DNA of 64,000 nucleotides. It comes from JAJTCH01 sp040386195 (GTDB lineage Bacteria; Pseudomonadota; Alphaproteobacteria; Rickettsiales; UBA1997). Location: positions 62,001 through 126,000 of the forward strand of contig JAZKFV010000012.1 of NCBI GenBank assembly GCA_040386195.1, in the 5' to 3' direction. The first letter of the stretch is position 1. Every line of letters starts with the position of its first letter. The notes below the pieces were generated by a model. That model was given only the letters and a program-made list of their open reading frames with translations, ran no database searches and was not told where the DNA came from. Both the position numbers and the translations under genes were made by a program. This document shows, in pieces, positions 42,429 to 50,653 of this stretch.

Positions 42429-43161
42429 AGCTAGCAATCACGCCGTTGGAAATATATTTATTCATCAAAGATCCAATATCAAAATTCGGATATTTTTTGT
42501 TTAAATTTTGATAAATTTGGTAAAGATTTTCGCCTTTTTTAATTTGTTTTAAAAACAAAAACTCAGCCTGCGAAAGCTCTGATATATTGGTTTGCCACTT
42601 TGCTCTTTCAACTAAAATCCAATTTTTTTTCAAGTGAATTTTTGCATCAGAAGATTTCCAAATATTATAAATTGAATAATTGCAAGCCAATAAATAACAG
42701 GATGGATGCAGTTTAAATTTAACTTTAAACAAATCTTTTTCTTTTAATTTCTGAAATTTCTCCAAAGCAAAATCAGCAACATCTTGAGCAAAATAAGCAA
42801 AATGATATTGCCATTCAAGACGAGCTAAATCCTTTAAATAAAAGAGTTGGTGCTCGCTTTTTAAATCATTAATTAGCTTATAAAAATATTTTCCATATTC
42901 ATCCAAATTACCACTTTGAGAAAAATATTGCCGATGAAACTTAGTGCATAAATAACCAAAATATTTATCACCAACCATTTTTTTTGTGGCTGGATAAAGC
43001 ATTTCCAAAACCGAATCAAAATTGCCAAAAACATTATTGCGATAAATTTGTACACGATCTTTAACGGCAACTTTATAATTTTTAATTTCGCCTAAAATTT
43101 TATTTTGTTGCGGATTGTAGATTTGATTGGCAAATTGTTTTTGTAATTCTTTGAGCTTCAT
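42418..43161 (-). CDS. bufC: DUF2063 family partner protein BufC (bufferin maturation)
   Basis: The 247-residue protein matches the HvfC/BufC (DUF2063) family: the N-terminal segment LQKQFANQIY, the VQIYRNNVFGNFDSVLEMLYPATKKMVGDKYF core (about 37-66) and LARLEWQYHFAYFA near 122. DUF2063 proteins sit next to DUF692 enzymes and are thought to bring the precursor peptide to the enzyme. The ATG overlaps the bufB stop by 4 bases, and its end overlaps thiL by 11. Assignment rests on family and order bufA-bufB-bufC. Confidence 0.85.
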   Translation of the reverse strand: MKLKELQKQFANQIYNPQQNKILGEIKNYKVAVKDRVQIYRNNVFGNFDSVLEMLYPATKKMVGDKYFGYLCTKFHRQYFSQSGNLDEYGKYFYKLINDLKSEHQLFYLKDLARLEWQYHFAYFAQDVADFALEKFQKLKEKDLFKVKFKLHPSCYLLACNYSIYNIWKSSDAKIHLKKNWILVERAKWQTNISELSQAEFLFLKQIKKGENLYQIYQNLNKKYPNFDIGSLMNKYISNGVIASYEL

Positions 43162-44003
43162 AATTGGTGTTTGATAATTTTTTCAGCCTTCTTCGCCTCA
43201 GCCATCAAAACCGAAAATTCCGGAATATCTTGATCCCATTCAATTAGAGTTGGTGAGGTTTTAAACTTGCTAACGGCAATTTTATATAAATCCCAAACTG
43301 CATCACAAACAAAATTATCATGAGTATCGACCAACATTTTTTGTTTGCCAAATTTGCGCACCGAATGCCCAGCCAAATGCATTTCGCCAACAATTTTTGC
43401 ATCAATATTTTGCAAATATTTTTTAGCATCAAAACCATTATTTGTAGAGCTAACATAAATATTGTTAATATCTAACAAGATCTTGCAGCCGGTAATTTTA
43501 GCGGTTTGATTGATAAATTCATCCTCGGCAATTTGAGAATTTATAAAGCTTAAATAAGTTGAAGGATTTTCAACTAAAATTTCTCTTTTTAAAAAATCTT
43601 GAGTTTGAGAAATATTTCCGCAGAGAATTTTTAATGATTCTTTGGTATAGGGAATTGGTAGCAAATCATTTAAAACTCTATCTTCAACATTACTCCACGA
43701 AATATGATCGGACACCAAAAACGGCTCGGTAATGGCAATTAATTTTTTTAGATTCTGTAAATGTTTTTTGTGAATTTTGGTTGCTGATCCCAGTGAAAGA
43801 CCAACGCCGTGAAGACTTAAAGGATAATGTTGACGAACTTTTTTGATAAAATTTATGGCAGCGCCGCCAGATGAGAAAAAATTTTCACTATGAACTTCAA
43901 GCCAAGGAACTGGTGGTTTTTTTTCAAGAATGTATTGGTGATGTATATGCCTTAAACCAACTCCAACAGCGTTTGCTGAAGTTGGCTTGTTAAGATTGAA
44001 CAC
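43158..44003 (-). CDS. bufB: DUF692/MNIO multinuclear iron peptide-modifying enzyme BufB
   Basis: The 281-residue TIM-barrel protein shows the MNIO family pattern: GVGLRHIHH near 14, WLEVHSENFF near 34, LHGVGLSLG near 64, VSDHISWS near 97, LVENPSTYL near 143, LLDINNIYVS near 176, HLAGH near 210, DTHD near 227 and LIEWDQDIP near 254. The His, Asp and Glu residues hold two or three iron ions that oxidise Cys residues in the partner peptide. The start is GTG, 6 bases after the second precursor gene. Relatives include MbnB and TglH; the gene order makes BufB the best fit. Confidence 0.92.
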   Translation of the reverse strand: MFNLNKPTSANAVGVGLRHIHHQYILEKKPPVPWLEVHSENFFSSGGAAINFIKKVRQHYPLSLHGVGLSLGSATKIHKKHLQNLKKLIAITEPFLVSDHISWSNVEDRVLNDLLPIPYTKESLKILCGNISQTQDFLKREILVENPSTYLSFINSQIAEDEFINQTAKITGCKILLDINNIYVSSTNNGFDAKKYLQNIDAKIVGEMHLAGHSVRKFGKQKMLVDTHDNFVCDAVWDLYKIAVSKFKTSPTLIEWDQDIPEFSVLMAEAKKAEKIIKHQL

Positions 44004-44009
44004 TTGAAA

Positions 44010-44252
44010 CTATTTTGTTTCAGTTGCTTTTTTGTCAGCCGGAGTAGCTTTTGCTTTTTTGTTAGCAGCTTTTTTAGAATTACATTTGTGAGCTTCTGCT
44101 TTAGTAGCCGAAGTTTGATTAGCTTCTTTTTTAGCTTTGCAAGTATTAGAAGAACATTTGTGAGCAGTTTCTTTGTTGAACATAGAGCAGCTGGCAACAA
44201 GAGTTAAGCCAACAACACCAGTAGCAACGGATTTTAAAAAAGTTTTTTTCAT
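44010..44252 (-). CDS. Second Cys-containing precursor-like peptide in the bufferin operon
   Basis: The 80-residue protein has an N-terminal signal with a lipobox LVASC (Cys22), then a Lys/Ala/Thr-rich hydrophilic region with only three more Cys: HKCSSNTC (Cys33, Cys38) and HKC (Cys57). It lies between the DUF2282 precursor and bufB, 6 bases before bufB. The repeated A-HKC motif recalls the short K-C motifs of MNIO substrates, so it may be a second substrate, possibly tethered to the membrane as a lipoprotein. It is not a DUF2282 protein. Alternatively it could be a small copper- or peptidoglycan-binding lipoprotein. No close family is recognised. Confidence 0.65.
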   Translation of the reverse strand: MKKTFLKSVATGVVGLTLVASCSMFNKETAHKCSSNTCKAKKEANQTSATKAEAHKCNSKKAANKKAKATPADKKATETK

Positions 44253-44294
44253 AATATAAAAAATTAAAGTTAATAAAGTTAAAAAGTGGTAAGT

Positions 44295-44549
44295 TTAAGA
44301 CAAGCTGCCATTAACAATTCTTTCGCAAGTGCCTTTTGGAAGAAGAACCCATTCGTCTTTAGCGCCGTCAATTTTGGCGGATCCAGCGCAAGAGTGAGTG
44401 CCTTTTTTTGTAGCACAATCATTTTTTCCGGCTTTAACAACGCCATAACATTTTTCCATTTTAGCGTTATCGGCTAAAGCTGGAGTGGATGCAATTGCAA
44501 TTGAAGTGACGCCAAGAATAACTGAGGAAATAAAAGTTTTTTTGTTCAT
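44295..44549 (-). CDS. bufA: DUF2282 bufferin precursor peptide BufA1
   Basis: The 84-residue peptide has a signal peptide (1-26, ending PALA) and a core with four Cys at 34, 45, 54 and 75 in the order EKCYGV, NDCAT, HSCAG and GTCERIVNGSL, the DUF2282 pattern. In characterised bufferins the MNIO enzyme modifies core Cys residues to thiooxazoles that bind copper in the periplasm. The start is ATG 44549; a TTG at 44597 would give an extra 16 residues before the signal. It heads the operon. Copper binding is inference from the family. Confidence 0.92.
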   Translation of the reverse strand: MNKKTFISSVILGVTSIAIASTPALADNAKMEKCYGVVKAGKNDCATKKGTHSCAGSAKIDGAKDEWVLLPKGTCERIVNGSLS

Positions 44550-44597
44550 GTCTTTGTAGGAAAAATTTAATGAAATAAGAAAAAATAACTGCAGCAA

Positions 44598-44625
44598 AAA
44601 CTAATTATTTTTTTGTATTTGTCAA
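44598..44625 (-). promoter_or_regulatory. Candidate promoter of the bufferin operon
   Basis: On the minus strand a perfect TTGACA box (44625-44620) is followed after 16 bases by a weak TAGTTT (44603-44598), 48 bases before the bufA ATG. Direct repeats GCAGCAAAA at 44591-44599 and 44636-44644 (plus strand) bracket these boxes and could be operator sites. The second box is poor, so this is tentative. Confidence 0.35.
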
Positions 44626-44652
44626 AAACAATTTGGCAGCAAAATTGATTTT

Positions 44653-45438
44653 TTAATAATGCTTTAAAATTCTGCTTCCAAAGCCAATTTTTTGACTATT
44701 TTTTATTGTTTTATAAACAAACAAATTGGCTTTTTTAACTGCACTTTCCAAGTTTAAATTTTGACTCACAAAACAAGTAATTGCAGTGGCTAATGTGCAG
44801 CCGGTTCCGTGAACATTTTTGAAAGGTAATTTTTTATTACTGAAGAATTTTTCTGCGCCATTTTCTTGGAGTAAATAGTTAAAAATTTTATCGCCGCAGT
44901 TTAAATGCCCGCCTTTGATTAAAACATTTTTAACCCCAATTTTTTTAATTTTTTTTGCGGCAATTTTTACATCATCTAAATTTTTTATTTTCATCTCCGC
45001 CAAAATTTCTGCCTCAAAAATATTGGGTGTAACTAAATATGAATTGGCAATTAATTGTTCTTTCAAAACCTTGATAGCATTGGTTTTCAAGAGCAAATCG
45101 CCGCTGGTGGCAACCATTACCGGATCGGTTATGATTGGAATTTTTTTAGCTTTTTGTTTTAAAATTTCTGCAACCGTTTCAGTGATTTGGGCATTGCCAA
45201 GCATACCAATTTTGATCGCATCAATTTTTATATCATCCAAAACAACTTCAATTTGTTTGCTTAAAAAATCAACCGGCGGATAGAAAATGTCATAAACTTT
45301 TTGGCTATTTTGAGCGGTAAGACAAGTGATTGCAGAAGCGCAGTAAGTTTGAAGCGCAGTGGCAGTTTTAATGTCAGCTTGCACGCCAGCGCCACCGCAA
45401 GAATCTGAGCCGGCAATGATGAGTATTTTGTGTTTCAC
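44653..45438 (-). CDS. thiD: Hydroxymethylpyrimidine/phosphomethylpyrimidine kinase
   Basis: ThiD phosphorylates HMP and HMP-P for thiamine synthesis. The 261-residue ribokinase-fold protein shows GSDSCGGAGVQADIKT near 10-25, VDFLSKQIEVV near 56, DPVMVATSGDLLL near 105, and the catalytic loop NVHGTGCTLATAI near 208-220 with the catalytic Cys. The start is GTG at 45438. It lies 104 bases before the bufA start on the same strand; no terminator separates them clearly, so read-through into the bufferin operon is possible. Confidence 0.95.
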   Translation of the reverse strand: MKHKILIIAGSDSCGGAGVQADIKTATALQTYCASAITCLTAQNSQKVYDIFYPPVDFLSKQIEVVLDDIKIDAIKIGMLGNAQITETVAEILKQKAKKIPIITDPVMVATSGDLLLKTNAIKVLKEQLIANSYLVTPNIFEAEILAEMKIKNLDDVKIAAKKIKKIGVKNVLIKGGHLNCGDKIFNYLLQENGAEKFFSNKKLPFKNVHGTGCTLATAITCFVSQNLNLESAVKKANLFVYKTIKNSQKIGFGSRILKHY

Positions 45439-45481
45439 AATAAATTTATTTTTTTACTGAACGAATTGTGCAAATTACTCA

Positions 45482-45500
45482 CCGCCAAAATAATTGGCGG
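45482..45500. other. GC-rich hairpin in the purE-thiD gap
   Basis: CCGCCAA (45482-45488) and TTGGCGG (45494-45500) form a 7-bp stem with a 5-base loop. On the minus strand it lies after purE and before thiD, without a following T-tract. It may stabilise or pause the transcript. The thiD leader has no recognisable thiamine riboswitch. Confidence 0.45.
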
Positions 45501-45517
45501 CTGCGTCATTTGTCATT

Positions 45518-46003
45518 TTAAGGATTTAGCCCAACTGATTTGGTCTGAGTGTTTCGAAAATCGACTAATTTTTTAGCTAATTTTTCATCATTCAAAGCCA
45601 AAATTGCTATTGCCAAAAGCGCCGCATTTTTAGCACCGGCAGAGCCAATTGCTAAAGTTCCAACCGGAATTCCAAAAGGCATTTGGGCAATTGATAACAA
45701 GCTATCTAAACCTTTCAAAGTTTTGCTCTCAACAGGAACGCCCAAAACCGGAAGTTCAGTCATCGCCGCCGCCATTCCCGGCAAATGCGCCGCACCACCA
45801 GCGCCAGCAATTATTACTTTAATCCCGTTTTCTTTAGCGTTATGGGCAAAATCATAAAGCCTTTGCGGAGTTCGGTGCGCTGAAACAATTTTGGTTTCAT
45901 AAGCAATTTTAAATTCATCCAAAATATCGCAAGCAAATTTCATCGTTGTGAAATCCGACTTGCTGCCCATTATAATTGCGATTTGATTTTTGTTTTTGCT
46001 CAT
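45518..46003 (-). CDS. purE: 5-(carboxyamino)imidazole ribonucleotide mutase
   Basis: PurE moves the carboxylate of N5-CAIR to give CAIR in purine synthesis. The 161-residue class I enzyme shows IIMGSKSDFTTM near 9-20, VSAHRTPQRLYDFA near 41-54 with the catalytic His, AGAGGAAHLPGM near 66-77, and GVPVESKTLKGLDSLLSIAQMP near 88. It is 2 bases downstream of relE, which suggests toxin and housekeeping gene share a transcript. No purK neighbour is visible. Confidence 0.96.
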   Translation of the reverse strand: MSKNKNQIAIIMGSKSDFTTMKFACDILDEFKIAYETKIVSAHRTPQRLYDFAHNAKENGIKVIIAGAGGAAHLPGMAAAMTELPVLGVPVESKTLKGLDSLLSIAQMPFGIPVGTLAIGSAGAKNAALLAIAILALNDEKLAKKLVDFRNTQTKSVGLNP

Positions 46004-46005
46004 AA

Positions 46006-46266
46006 TTATTTATAAATTTTGCTACGATGATTAATTTCAATAACTAAAACCACTAATTCTTTTTCTTGTAAATCACAAATAATTCTATAATCGCCAACTC
46101 GATAACGCCATAAACCTTTTAAATTAGAGGTTAGAGCTTTGCCAAATAATTTAGGTGATTTTTTTAAATTTTCCTTATTAAGAAAATTTAATATTTTACT
46201 TTGTGTCTGATTATCAAGTTTGCTGATAATTTTTTTTGATTTTTCACTAAGGCTTATTTCCCACAT
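46006..46266 (-). CDS. relE: RelE/ParE-type toxin
   Basis: The 86-residue protein fits the RelE family: N-terminal beta strand, helix KKIISKLDNQTQSKILNFL, then GKALTSNLKGLWRYRVGDYRIICDL (about 43-67) and a basic end. RelE toxins cut mRNA in the ribosome; the family's basic residues are present. The antitoxin gene lies 22 bases upstream on the same strand. Its end is 2 bases from purE. Confidence 0.9.
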   Translation of the reverse strand: MWEISLSEKSKKIISKLDNQTQSKILNFLNKENLKKSPKLFGKALTSNLKGLWRYRVGDYRIICDLQEKELVVLVIEINHRSKIYK

Positions 46267-46288
46267 TTGGTGATTGTGTTAATTGTTA

Positions 46289-46522
46289 CTATTCAAGTCT
46301 AATTCCAAGCTCTTTGGCGATTTCTTCAAGACTATAAGTTTTGCTGCCACTTTTTTTATGTTCTTTTAAAGCTTTAATGCCAGAGCGGTAATCTTGCCAA
46401 TCTTCAAGCTTTTCTTGTAAAGCTTTTTTGATCAACCAAGATTTGGTGCGATCTTCTTCTTCGCAAAATTTTTCTAGCACTTTTTCAAGATCTGCGGGGA
46501 TTCTAAAAGTTAAAACTGACAT
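46289..46522 (-). CDS. relB: RHH antitoxin partner of RelE (RelB/CopG-like)
   Basis: The 77-residue protein starts with a ribbon-helix-helix DNA-binding motif (LTFRIPADLEKVLEKFCEEEDRTKSWLIKKAL, residues 4-35) and has an acidic, Glu-rich C-terminal half to wrap the toxin. It precedes relE, the usual order, and probably represses the operon. The short gap to murD (46523-46588) would hold the promoter. Confidence 0.88.
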   Translation of the reverse strand: MSVLTFRIPADLEKVLEKFCEEEDRTKSWLIKKALQEKLEDWQDYRSGIKALKEHKKSGSKTYSLEEIAKELGIRLE

Positions 46523-46588
46523 AATAAAATAAAATTAAAATTGATAATGTGCACAATGTAATACAAACAATACTTTGTAGTCAATTAT

Positions 46589-47971
46589 TTATTTTAAATC
46601 TTCAACCAGCTTTATAAAAAAATCTCCTCTTACTTCAAAATTTTTCCACTGATCAAAAGAAGCGCAAGCGGGGGAAAGAAGGATATTTTTTTCTGCGGAT
46701 TGATCTTTTAAAGCCAAATCATAAGCCATTGCAAAGGCATTTTTTAAATTGTCACATTTAAAATATTCAACTTTATTTTCTAAAGTTTTGGCAAATTCGT
46801 CGCTGGCGGCGCCGATTAAAAAGGCATATTTGATTTTTGAAAAATATTGTTCAAGGCTGGCAATGCCGCCATCTTTAGCTTTGCCGCCTAAAATCCAATA
46901 AATATTTTGATAAGGTTTAAGAGCGTTTTCGGTGGAATCGGCGTTGGTGGCTTTGCTGTCGTTGATAAAGTTGATGTTGTTGATAGTTTTAACTAGCTGC
47001 ATTCTGTGCCTCAAACCTTGAAAAGTTTTGATTGCGGCGATGATTTGTTCTTCAGAAATTCCCGATAAAAAACAATTAGCAAAAGCAAAAGCAATATTTT
47101 GAGCGTTATGTTCACCCTTCAAAAAGGTTCTGGCGCCTAAGTCAATAGCTGATTTATTAGCTCCAATATTGTTGTAAATAATATTGCCAATCATCGCAAT
47201 TCCACCTTTTATGATCTGTGTTGTTGAGATGGGAATTAAAGTTGATTTGTAATTAGAATCATTTTTTAAATCTTCATAAACTGCTTTAGAATGTTCATTA
47301 TCAATGCCAATCACAGCAAAATCATCTTTAGTTTGATTCAAAAAAATTCGTTTTTTTGCAGCAATATAACCATTCATATCTTTATGGCGATCCAAATGAT
47401 CTGGGGTTATGTTTAAAATATTGGCAATATGAAATCGAGTTTTATCAATCAAATCCAACTGATAAGACGACATTTCAATAATATAATTTTCACCTGCGTT
47501 TAGTTTGGGCAAAGCCAGTGCGCCAATGCCAATATTGCCGCCAACAGCGTGAGGTTTTTTTGCTGATGCAAAAATATGTCCGCTGAGTGCGGTGGTAGTT
47601 GATTTGCCGTTGGTTCCGGTGATGCCGATAAATTGAGCAGCTTTGTTAAATAAATATAAAATTTCAACATCACAAATAATTGGACAATTGTTTTTATTAG
47701 CTTCTAAAACAATTTTATGAGGAGTTGGATATTTTAAAGGAATGCCAGCGGCAAGCACCAAAGATTGAGCATTTTGCCAATCAATTGCTTGGATATTTTT
47801 AATAATTTTTAAATTAGATTTTAGATCTTGATGTTCTTGCAAATATTTATTGAGACTTTCCAAAGAACTTTGATTATCATCGCCAACCACAACTTCAGCG
47901 CCTTGTTCCAAAAGAAATTTTACCGCCGCATTTCCTGAAATTCCTAGACCAAAAACGATAAATTTTTTCAT
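46589..47971 (-). CDS. murD: UDP-N-acetylmuramoyl-L-alanine-D-glutamate ligase
   Basis: MurD adds D-glutamate to UDP-MurNAc-L-Ala. The 460-residue protein begins with a Rossmann-like VFGLGISGNAAVKFL (5-19), ATP site GITGTNGKSTTTAL near 116, a conserved NILNITPDHLDRH near 184, FINDSKATN near 322 and WILGGKAKDGG near 345. It stands alone between relB and the divergent mutM, not in a dcw cluster, showing that peptidoglycan genes are scattered here. Confidence 0.96.
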   Translation of the reverse strand: MKKFIVFGLGISGNAAVKFLLEQGAEVVVGDDNQSSLESLNKYLQEHQDLKSNLKIIKNIQAIDWQNAQSLVLAAGIPLKYPTPHKIVLEANKNNCPIICDVEILYLFNKAAQFIGITGTNGKSTTTALSGHIFASAKKPHAVGGNIGIGALALPKLNAGENYIIEMSSYQLDLIDKTRFHIANILNITPDHLDRHKDMNGYIAAKKRIFLNQTKDDFAVIGIDNEHSKAVYEDLKNDSNYKSTLIPISTTQIIKGGIAMIGNIIYNNIGANKSAIDLGARTFLKGEHNAQNIAFAFANCFLSGISEEQIIAAIKTFQGLRHRMQLVKTINNINFINDSKATNADSTENALKPYQNIYWILGGKAKDGGIASLEQYFSKIKYAFLIGAASDEFAKTLENKVEYFKCDNLKNAFAMAYDLALKDQSAEKNILLSPACASFDQWKNFEVRGDFFIKLVEDLK

Positions 47972-48041
47972 AGTTTTAATTAAAAATTATTGTAAATTGC
48001 GGCTAATCTAATCCAAATAAAAATCAAAATCCAACAAGATT

Positions 48042-48863
48042 ATGCCCGAACTTCCTGAGGTTGAAACCATTTGTCGTGGTATTGAGCAAAATATTATCGG
48101 CAAAAAAATTGCTGCAATTCAAACTTCTGATAAAAATTTGCGTCTGCCATTTCCCAAAAATTTTTCTGAATTAAAAGATCAGAAAATTATTTCGGTTGCC
48201 AGAAGAGCTAGATATATTCTGATTAAAATCACTACTCAAAAAATTTTATTAGTGCATTTGGGAATGAGTGGCAAATTACTTTATTTAGAAAAACTGCCAA
48301 AAAAATTAGAAAAGCATGATCATTTTGTAATGCAGTTCAGCGATGATTCATGCCTGATTTATAATGATCCAAGACGATTTGGTTTGGTAGATTTGGTGGA
48401 TGAGAAAAAAATTAATTTGCATTCAATGATTAAAAATCTTGGCTTTGAACCTTTAACAAAAGATTTTAACGGCAAATATTTGCAAGCGAAATTAAAAGGC
48501 AAAAAAATCAATATCAAAACTGTAATGATGGATAACGCAATTGTGGTTGGTGTTGGCAATATTTATATTAATGAATCTTTATTCGAATCCAAAATTTCAC
48601 CTTTAAGAGAAGCCGGAAATTTGAGTTTAAAAGAGCTAGAAACTCTAATTAACAACATTAAAAAAATTCTCCAAAAAGCCATCAAACTAGGCGGATCAAC
48701 ACTGCGCGACTATGTAAAATCCAACGGCGATGTTGGTGGTTTTCAGTTTGATTTCAAAGTCTACGGACGCGATAATTGCAGCTGCCTTGTTTGCTCTGGT
48801 AAAATTAAAAAAATTAAACAAAATGGCAGATCAAGCTTTTATTGCCCATCTTGCCAACATTAA
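48042..48863 (+). CDS. mutM: Formamidopyrimidine-DNA glycosylase
   Basis: MutM removes 8-oxoguanine and related oxidised bases. The 273-residue protein starts PELPEVET with the catalytic Pro2/Glu3, has Lys near 58 (the active-site lysine region of VHLGMSGKL), a helix-two-turn-helix with GVGNIYINE near 172, and a C-terminal zinc finger with four Cys (C..C near 248-251 and C..C near 268-271). It precedes purF by 24 bases. Confidence 0.97.
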   Translation: MPELPEVETICRGIEQNIIGKKIAAIQTSDKNLRLPFPKNFSELKDQKIISVARRARYILIKITTQKILLVHLGMSGKLLYLEKLPKKLEKHDHFVMQFSDDSCLIYNDPRRFGLVDLVDEKKINLHSMIKNLGFEPLTKDFNGKYLQAKLKGKKINIKTVMMDNAIVVGVGNIYINESLFESKISPLREAGNLSLKELETLINNIKKILQKAIKLGGSTLRDYVKSNGDVGGFQFDFKVYGRDNCSCLVCSGKIKKIKQNGRSSFYCPSCQH

Positions 48864-48887
48864 ATATCAATTCTAAGCAAAACTAAA

Positions 48888-50318
48888 ATGATTCCCTTTG
48901 ACGATAAATTAAAAGAAGAATGTGGTGTTTTTGGCATTTTTAATAGTAAAGATGCGGCGGTGAATACGGCGTTGGGGTTGCATGCTTTGCAGCATCGCGG
49001 GCAAGAAGCGGCGGGGGTGGTGGCTTGTCATAATGGTAATTTTGCGATGCATTTTGCGGATGGGTTGGTGGGTGATAATTTTAATTCGTCGGAAATTGTT
49101 AATAAATTGCAGGGCGATATTGCCATTGGGCATGTGCGCTATTCTACGGCGGGTAAAAAAACTGCCCGCAATTATCAACCGATTTTTGCTGAGTTTAGTT
49201 TTGGCTGTTTGGCGATTGCTCATAATGGCAATTTGACTAACGCGGCGGTGCTTAGAAAATCCTTGATTGAGCGTGGTTCAATTTTTCAATCATCAATGGA
49301 TACCGAAGTGATTATTCATTTAATTGCGCTGAGTCAGAAAAACACTTTGATTGACAAAATTGTTGATGCTATTTCCCAAATTGAAGGTGCTTATTCATTA
49401 GTTATTCTGCATAAAGACGGCATTATCGCCATTCGCGATCCTTATGGAGTTCGCCCTTTAGTGCTTGGAAAATTAGGTGAGGCTTATGTTGTTGCAAGTG
49501 AAACTTGTGCTTTTGATATTATTGGCGCTGAGTTTGTGCGCGATATTAAGCATGGGGAATTGGTAATTATTGATAATTTGGGCATTAAAAGTATCGAACC
49601 TTTTAGAGCTGCGCCCTCAAAATTTTGTATTTTTGAATATATTTATTTTGCCCGCCCGGATAGCGTTTTGGAAGGTAAAAGTGTTTATCAGATGCGTAAA
49701 AATATTGGTATTGAGCTGGCTAAAGAAGTGAGTATTGATGCTGATGTTGTGGTGCCAATTCCTGATTCCGGCGTTCCGGCGGCAATTGGTTATTCTTTGC
49801 AATCCAAAATTCCTTTTGAGCTGGGCATTATTAGAAACCATTATGTTGGGCGAACTTTTATTGAGCCGTCAGATCGTATTCGCCATTTTGGAGTCAAGCT
49901 CAAACACAATGCCAATCTTAATGTTATCAAGGGTAAAAGAGTGATTTTGGTTGATGATTCTATCGTGCGCGGCACGACTTCGAAAAAGATTGTCCAAATG
50001 ATTAGAGAAGCGGGAGCCAAAGAAGTTTATATGTTAATTGCCAGCCCGCCAACCACCGATTCTTGCTTTTATGGCGTGGACACTCCGGATAAAAAAGATT
50101 TAATGGCGGCGAATCATAAAATTGCTGAAATGGCAAAATTGATTGGCGTCGATCATTTGGCTTATATTTCAATTGATGGTTTATATCGCGCGGTTGGTGA
50201 AACTAAAAGAAATGGCGACTTTCCGCAATATTGCGACGCCTGCTTCACCGGAGAATATCCGATTCGTTTAACCGACCAAGAAGGTGGTGAAATGCCGTTA
50301 TTTAATTTTGCAAAATAA
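48888..50318 (+). CDS. purF: Amidophosphoribosyltransferase
   Basis: PurF makes phosphoribosylamine from PRPP and glutamine, the first step of purine synthesis. The 476-residue protein has a short propeptide before nucleophile Cys12 (EECGVFGIF), the Ntn glutaminase domain to about 235 (HVRYSTAGKK near 84, GNLTN near 114) and the PRTase domain with VILVDDSIVRGTTSKK near 350. Four Cys typical of the Fe-S type of PurF are present (including Cys near 247, CFYG near 394 and CDACF near 447). It is followed after one base by xseB. Confidence 0.96.
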   Translation: MIPFDDKLKEECGVFGIFNSKDAAVNTALGLHALQHRGQEAAGVVACHNGNFAMHFADGLVGDNFNSSEIVNKLQGDIAIGHVRYSTAGKKTARNYQPIFAEFSFGCLAIAHNGNLTNAAVLRKSLIERGSIFQSSMDTEVIIHLIALSQKNTLIDKIVDAISQIEGAYSLVILHKDGIIAIRDPYGVRPLVLGKLGEAYVVASETCAFDIIGAEFVRDIKHGELVIIDNLGIKSIEPFRAAPSKFCIFEYIYFARPDSVLEGKSVYQMRKNIGIELAKEVSIDADVVVPIPDSGVPAAIGYSLQSKIPFELGIIRNHYVGRTFIEPSDRIRHFGVKLKHNANLNVIKGKRVILVDDSIVRGTTSKKIVQMIREAGAKEVYMLIASPPTTDSCFYGVDTPDKKDLMAANHKIAEMAKLIGVDHLAYISIDGLYRAVGETKRNGDFPQYCDACFTGEYPIRLTDQEGGEMPLFNFAK

Positions 50319-50319
50319 T

Positions 50320-50544
50320 ATGACTAAATCGAAAAATAATATTGAAAAACTAGATTTTGAAACCGCCTTAGAAAAGTTGGAAGAAATCGTTGAGAAGTTA
50401 GGCAGCGGCAAAGTAAATCTAGAAGAGATGGTTGATTTATACGAACAAGGAATTGCCTTAAAAGATCATTGCAGCAAAAAATTATCCGACGCTAAAATGA
50501 AAGTTGAAATCCTCGTTAAAAAAGAATCCGCCATCAATAATTAA
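50320..50544 (+). CDS. xseB: Exodeoxyribonuclease VII small subunit
   Basis: XseB is the small helical subunit of ExoVII, which degrades single-stranded DNA. The 74-residue protein has the family core DFETALEKLEEIVEKLGSGK and LEEMVDLYEQGIALKDHC. The start is ATG 50320, one base after the purF stop; a longer frame from 50284 lies within purF. The xseA partner is not in this window. Confidence 0.94.
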   Translation: MTKSKNNIEKLDFETALEKLEEIVEKLGSGKVNLEEMVDLYEQGIALKDHCSKKLSDAKMKVEILVKKESAINN

Positions 50545-50653
50545 TTTTTGTCTTTTATTGCGACACGAAAATTATTTTAAAAAATTTTCTTTGCTTTTTA
50601 ATCCCGATCAATTTATCCGTTAGAGCTCTTTTTAATTAGCCCGATTGCAGAAC

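Noticed and set aside
45439..45517. Thiamine riboswitch before thiD
   Set aside because: The 79-base leader lacks the THI-box core (CTGAGA and its partner stem); only a simple 7-bp hairpin is present.
50567..50600. AT-only hairpin with T-rich tail after xseB
   Set aside because: Seven A/T-rich pairs are expected by chance in this base composition; termination here cannot be supported.
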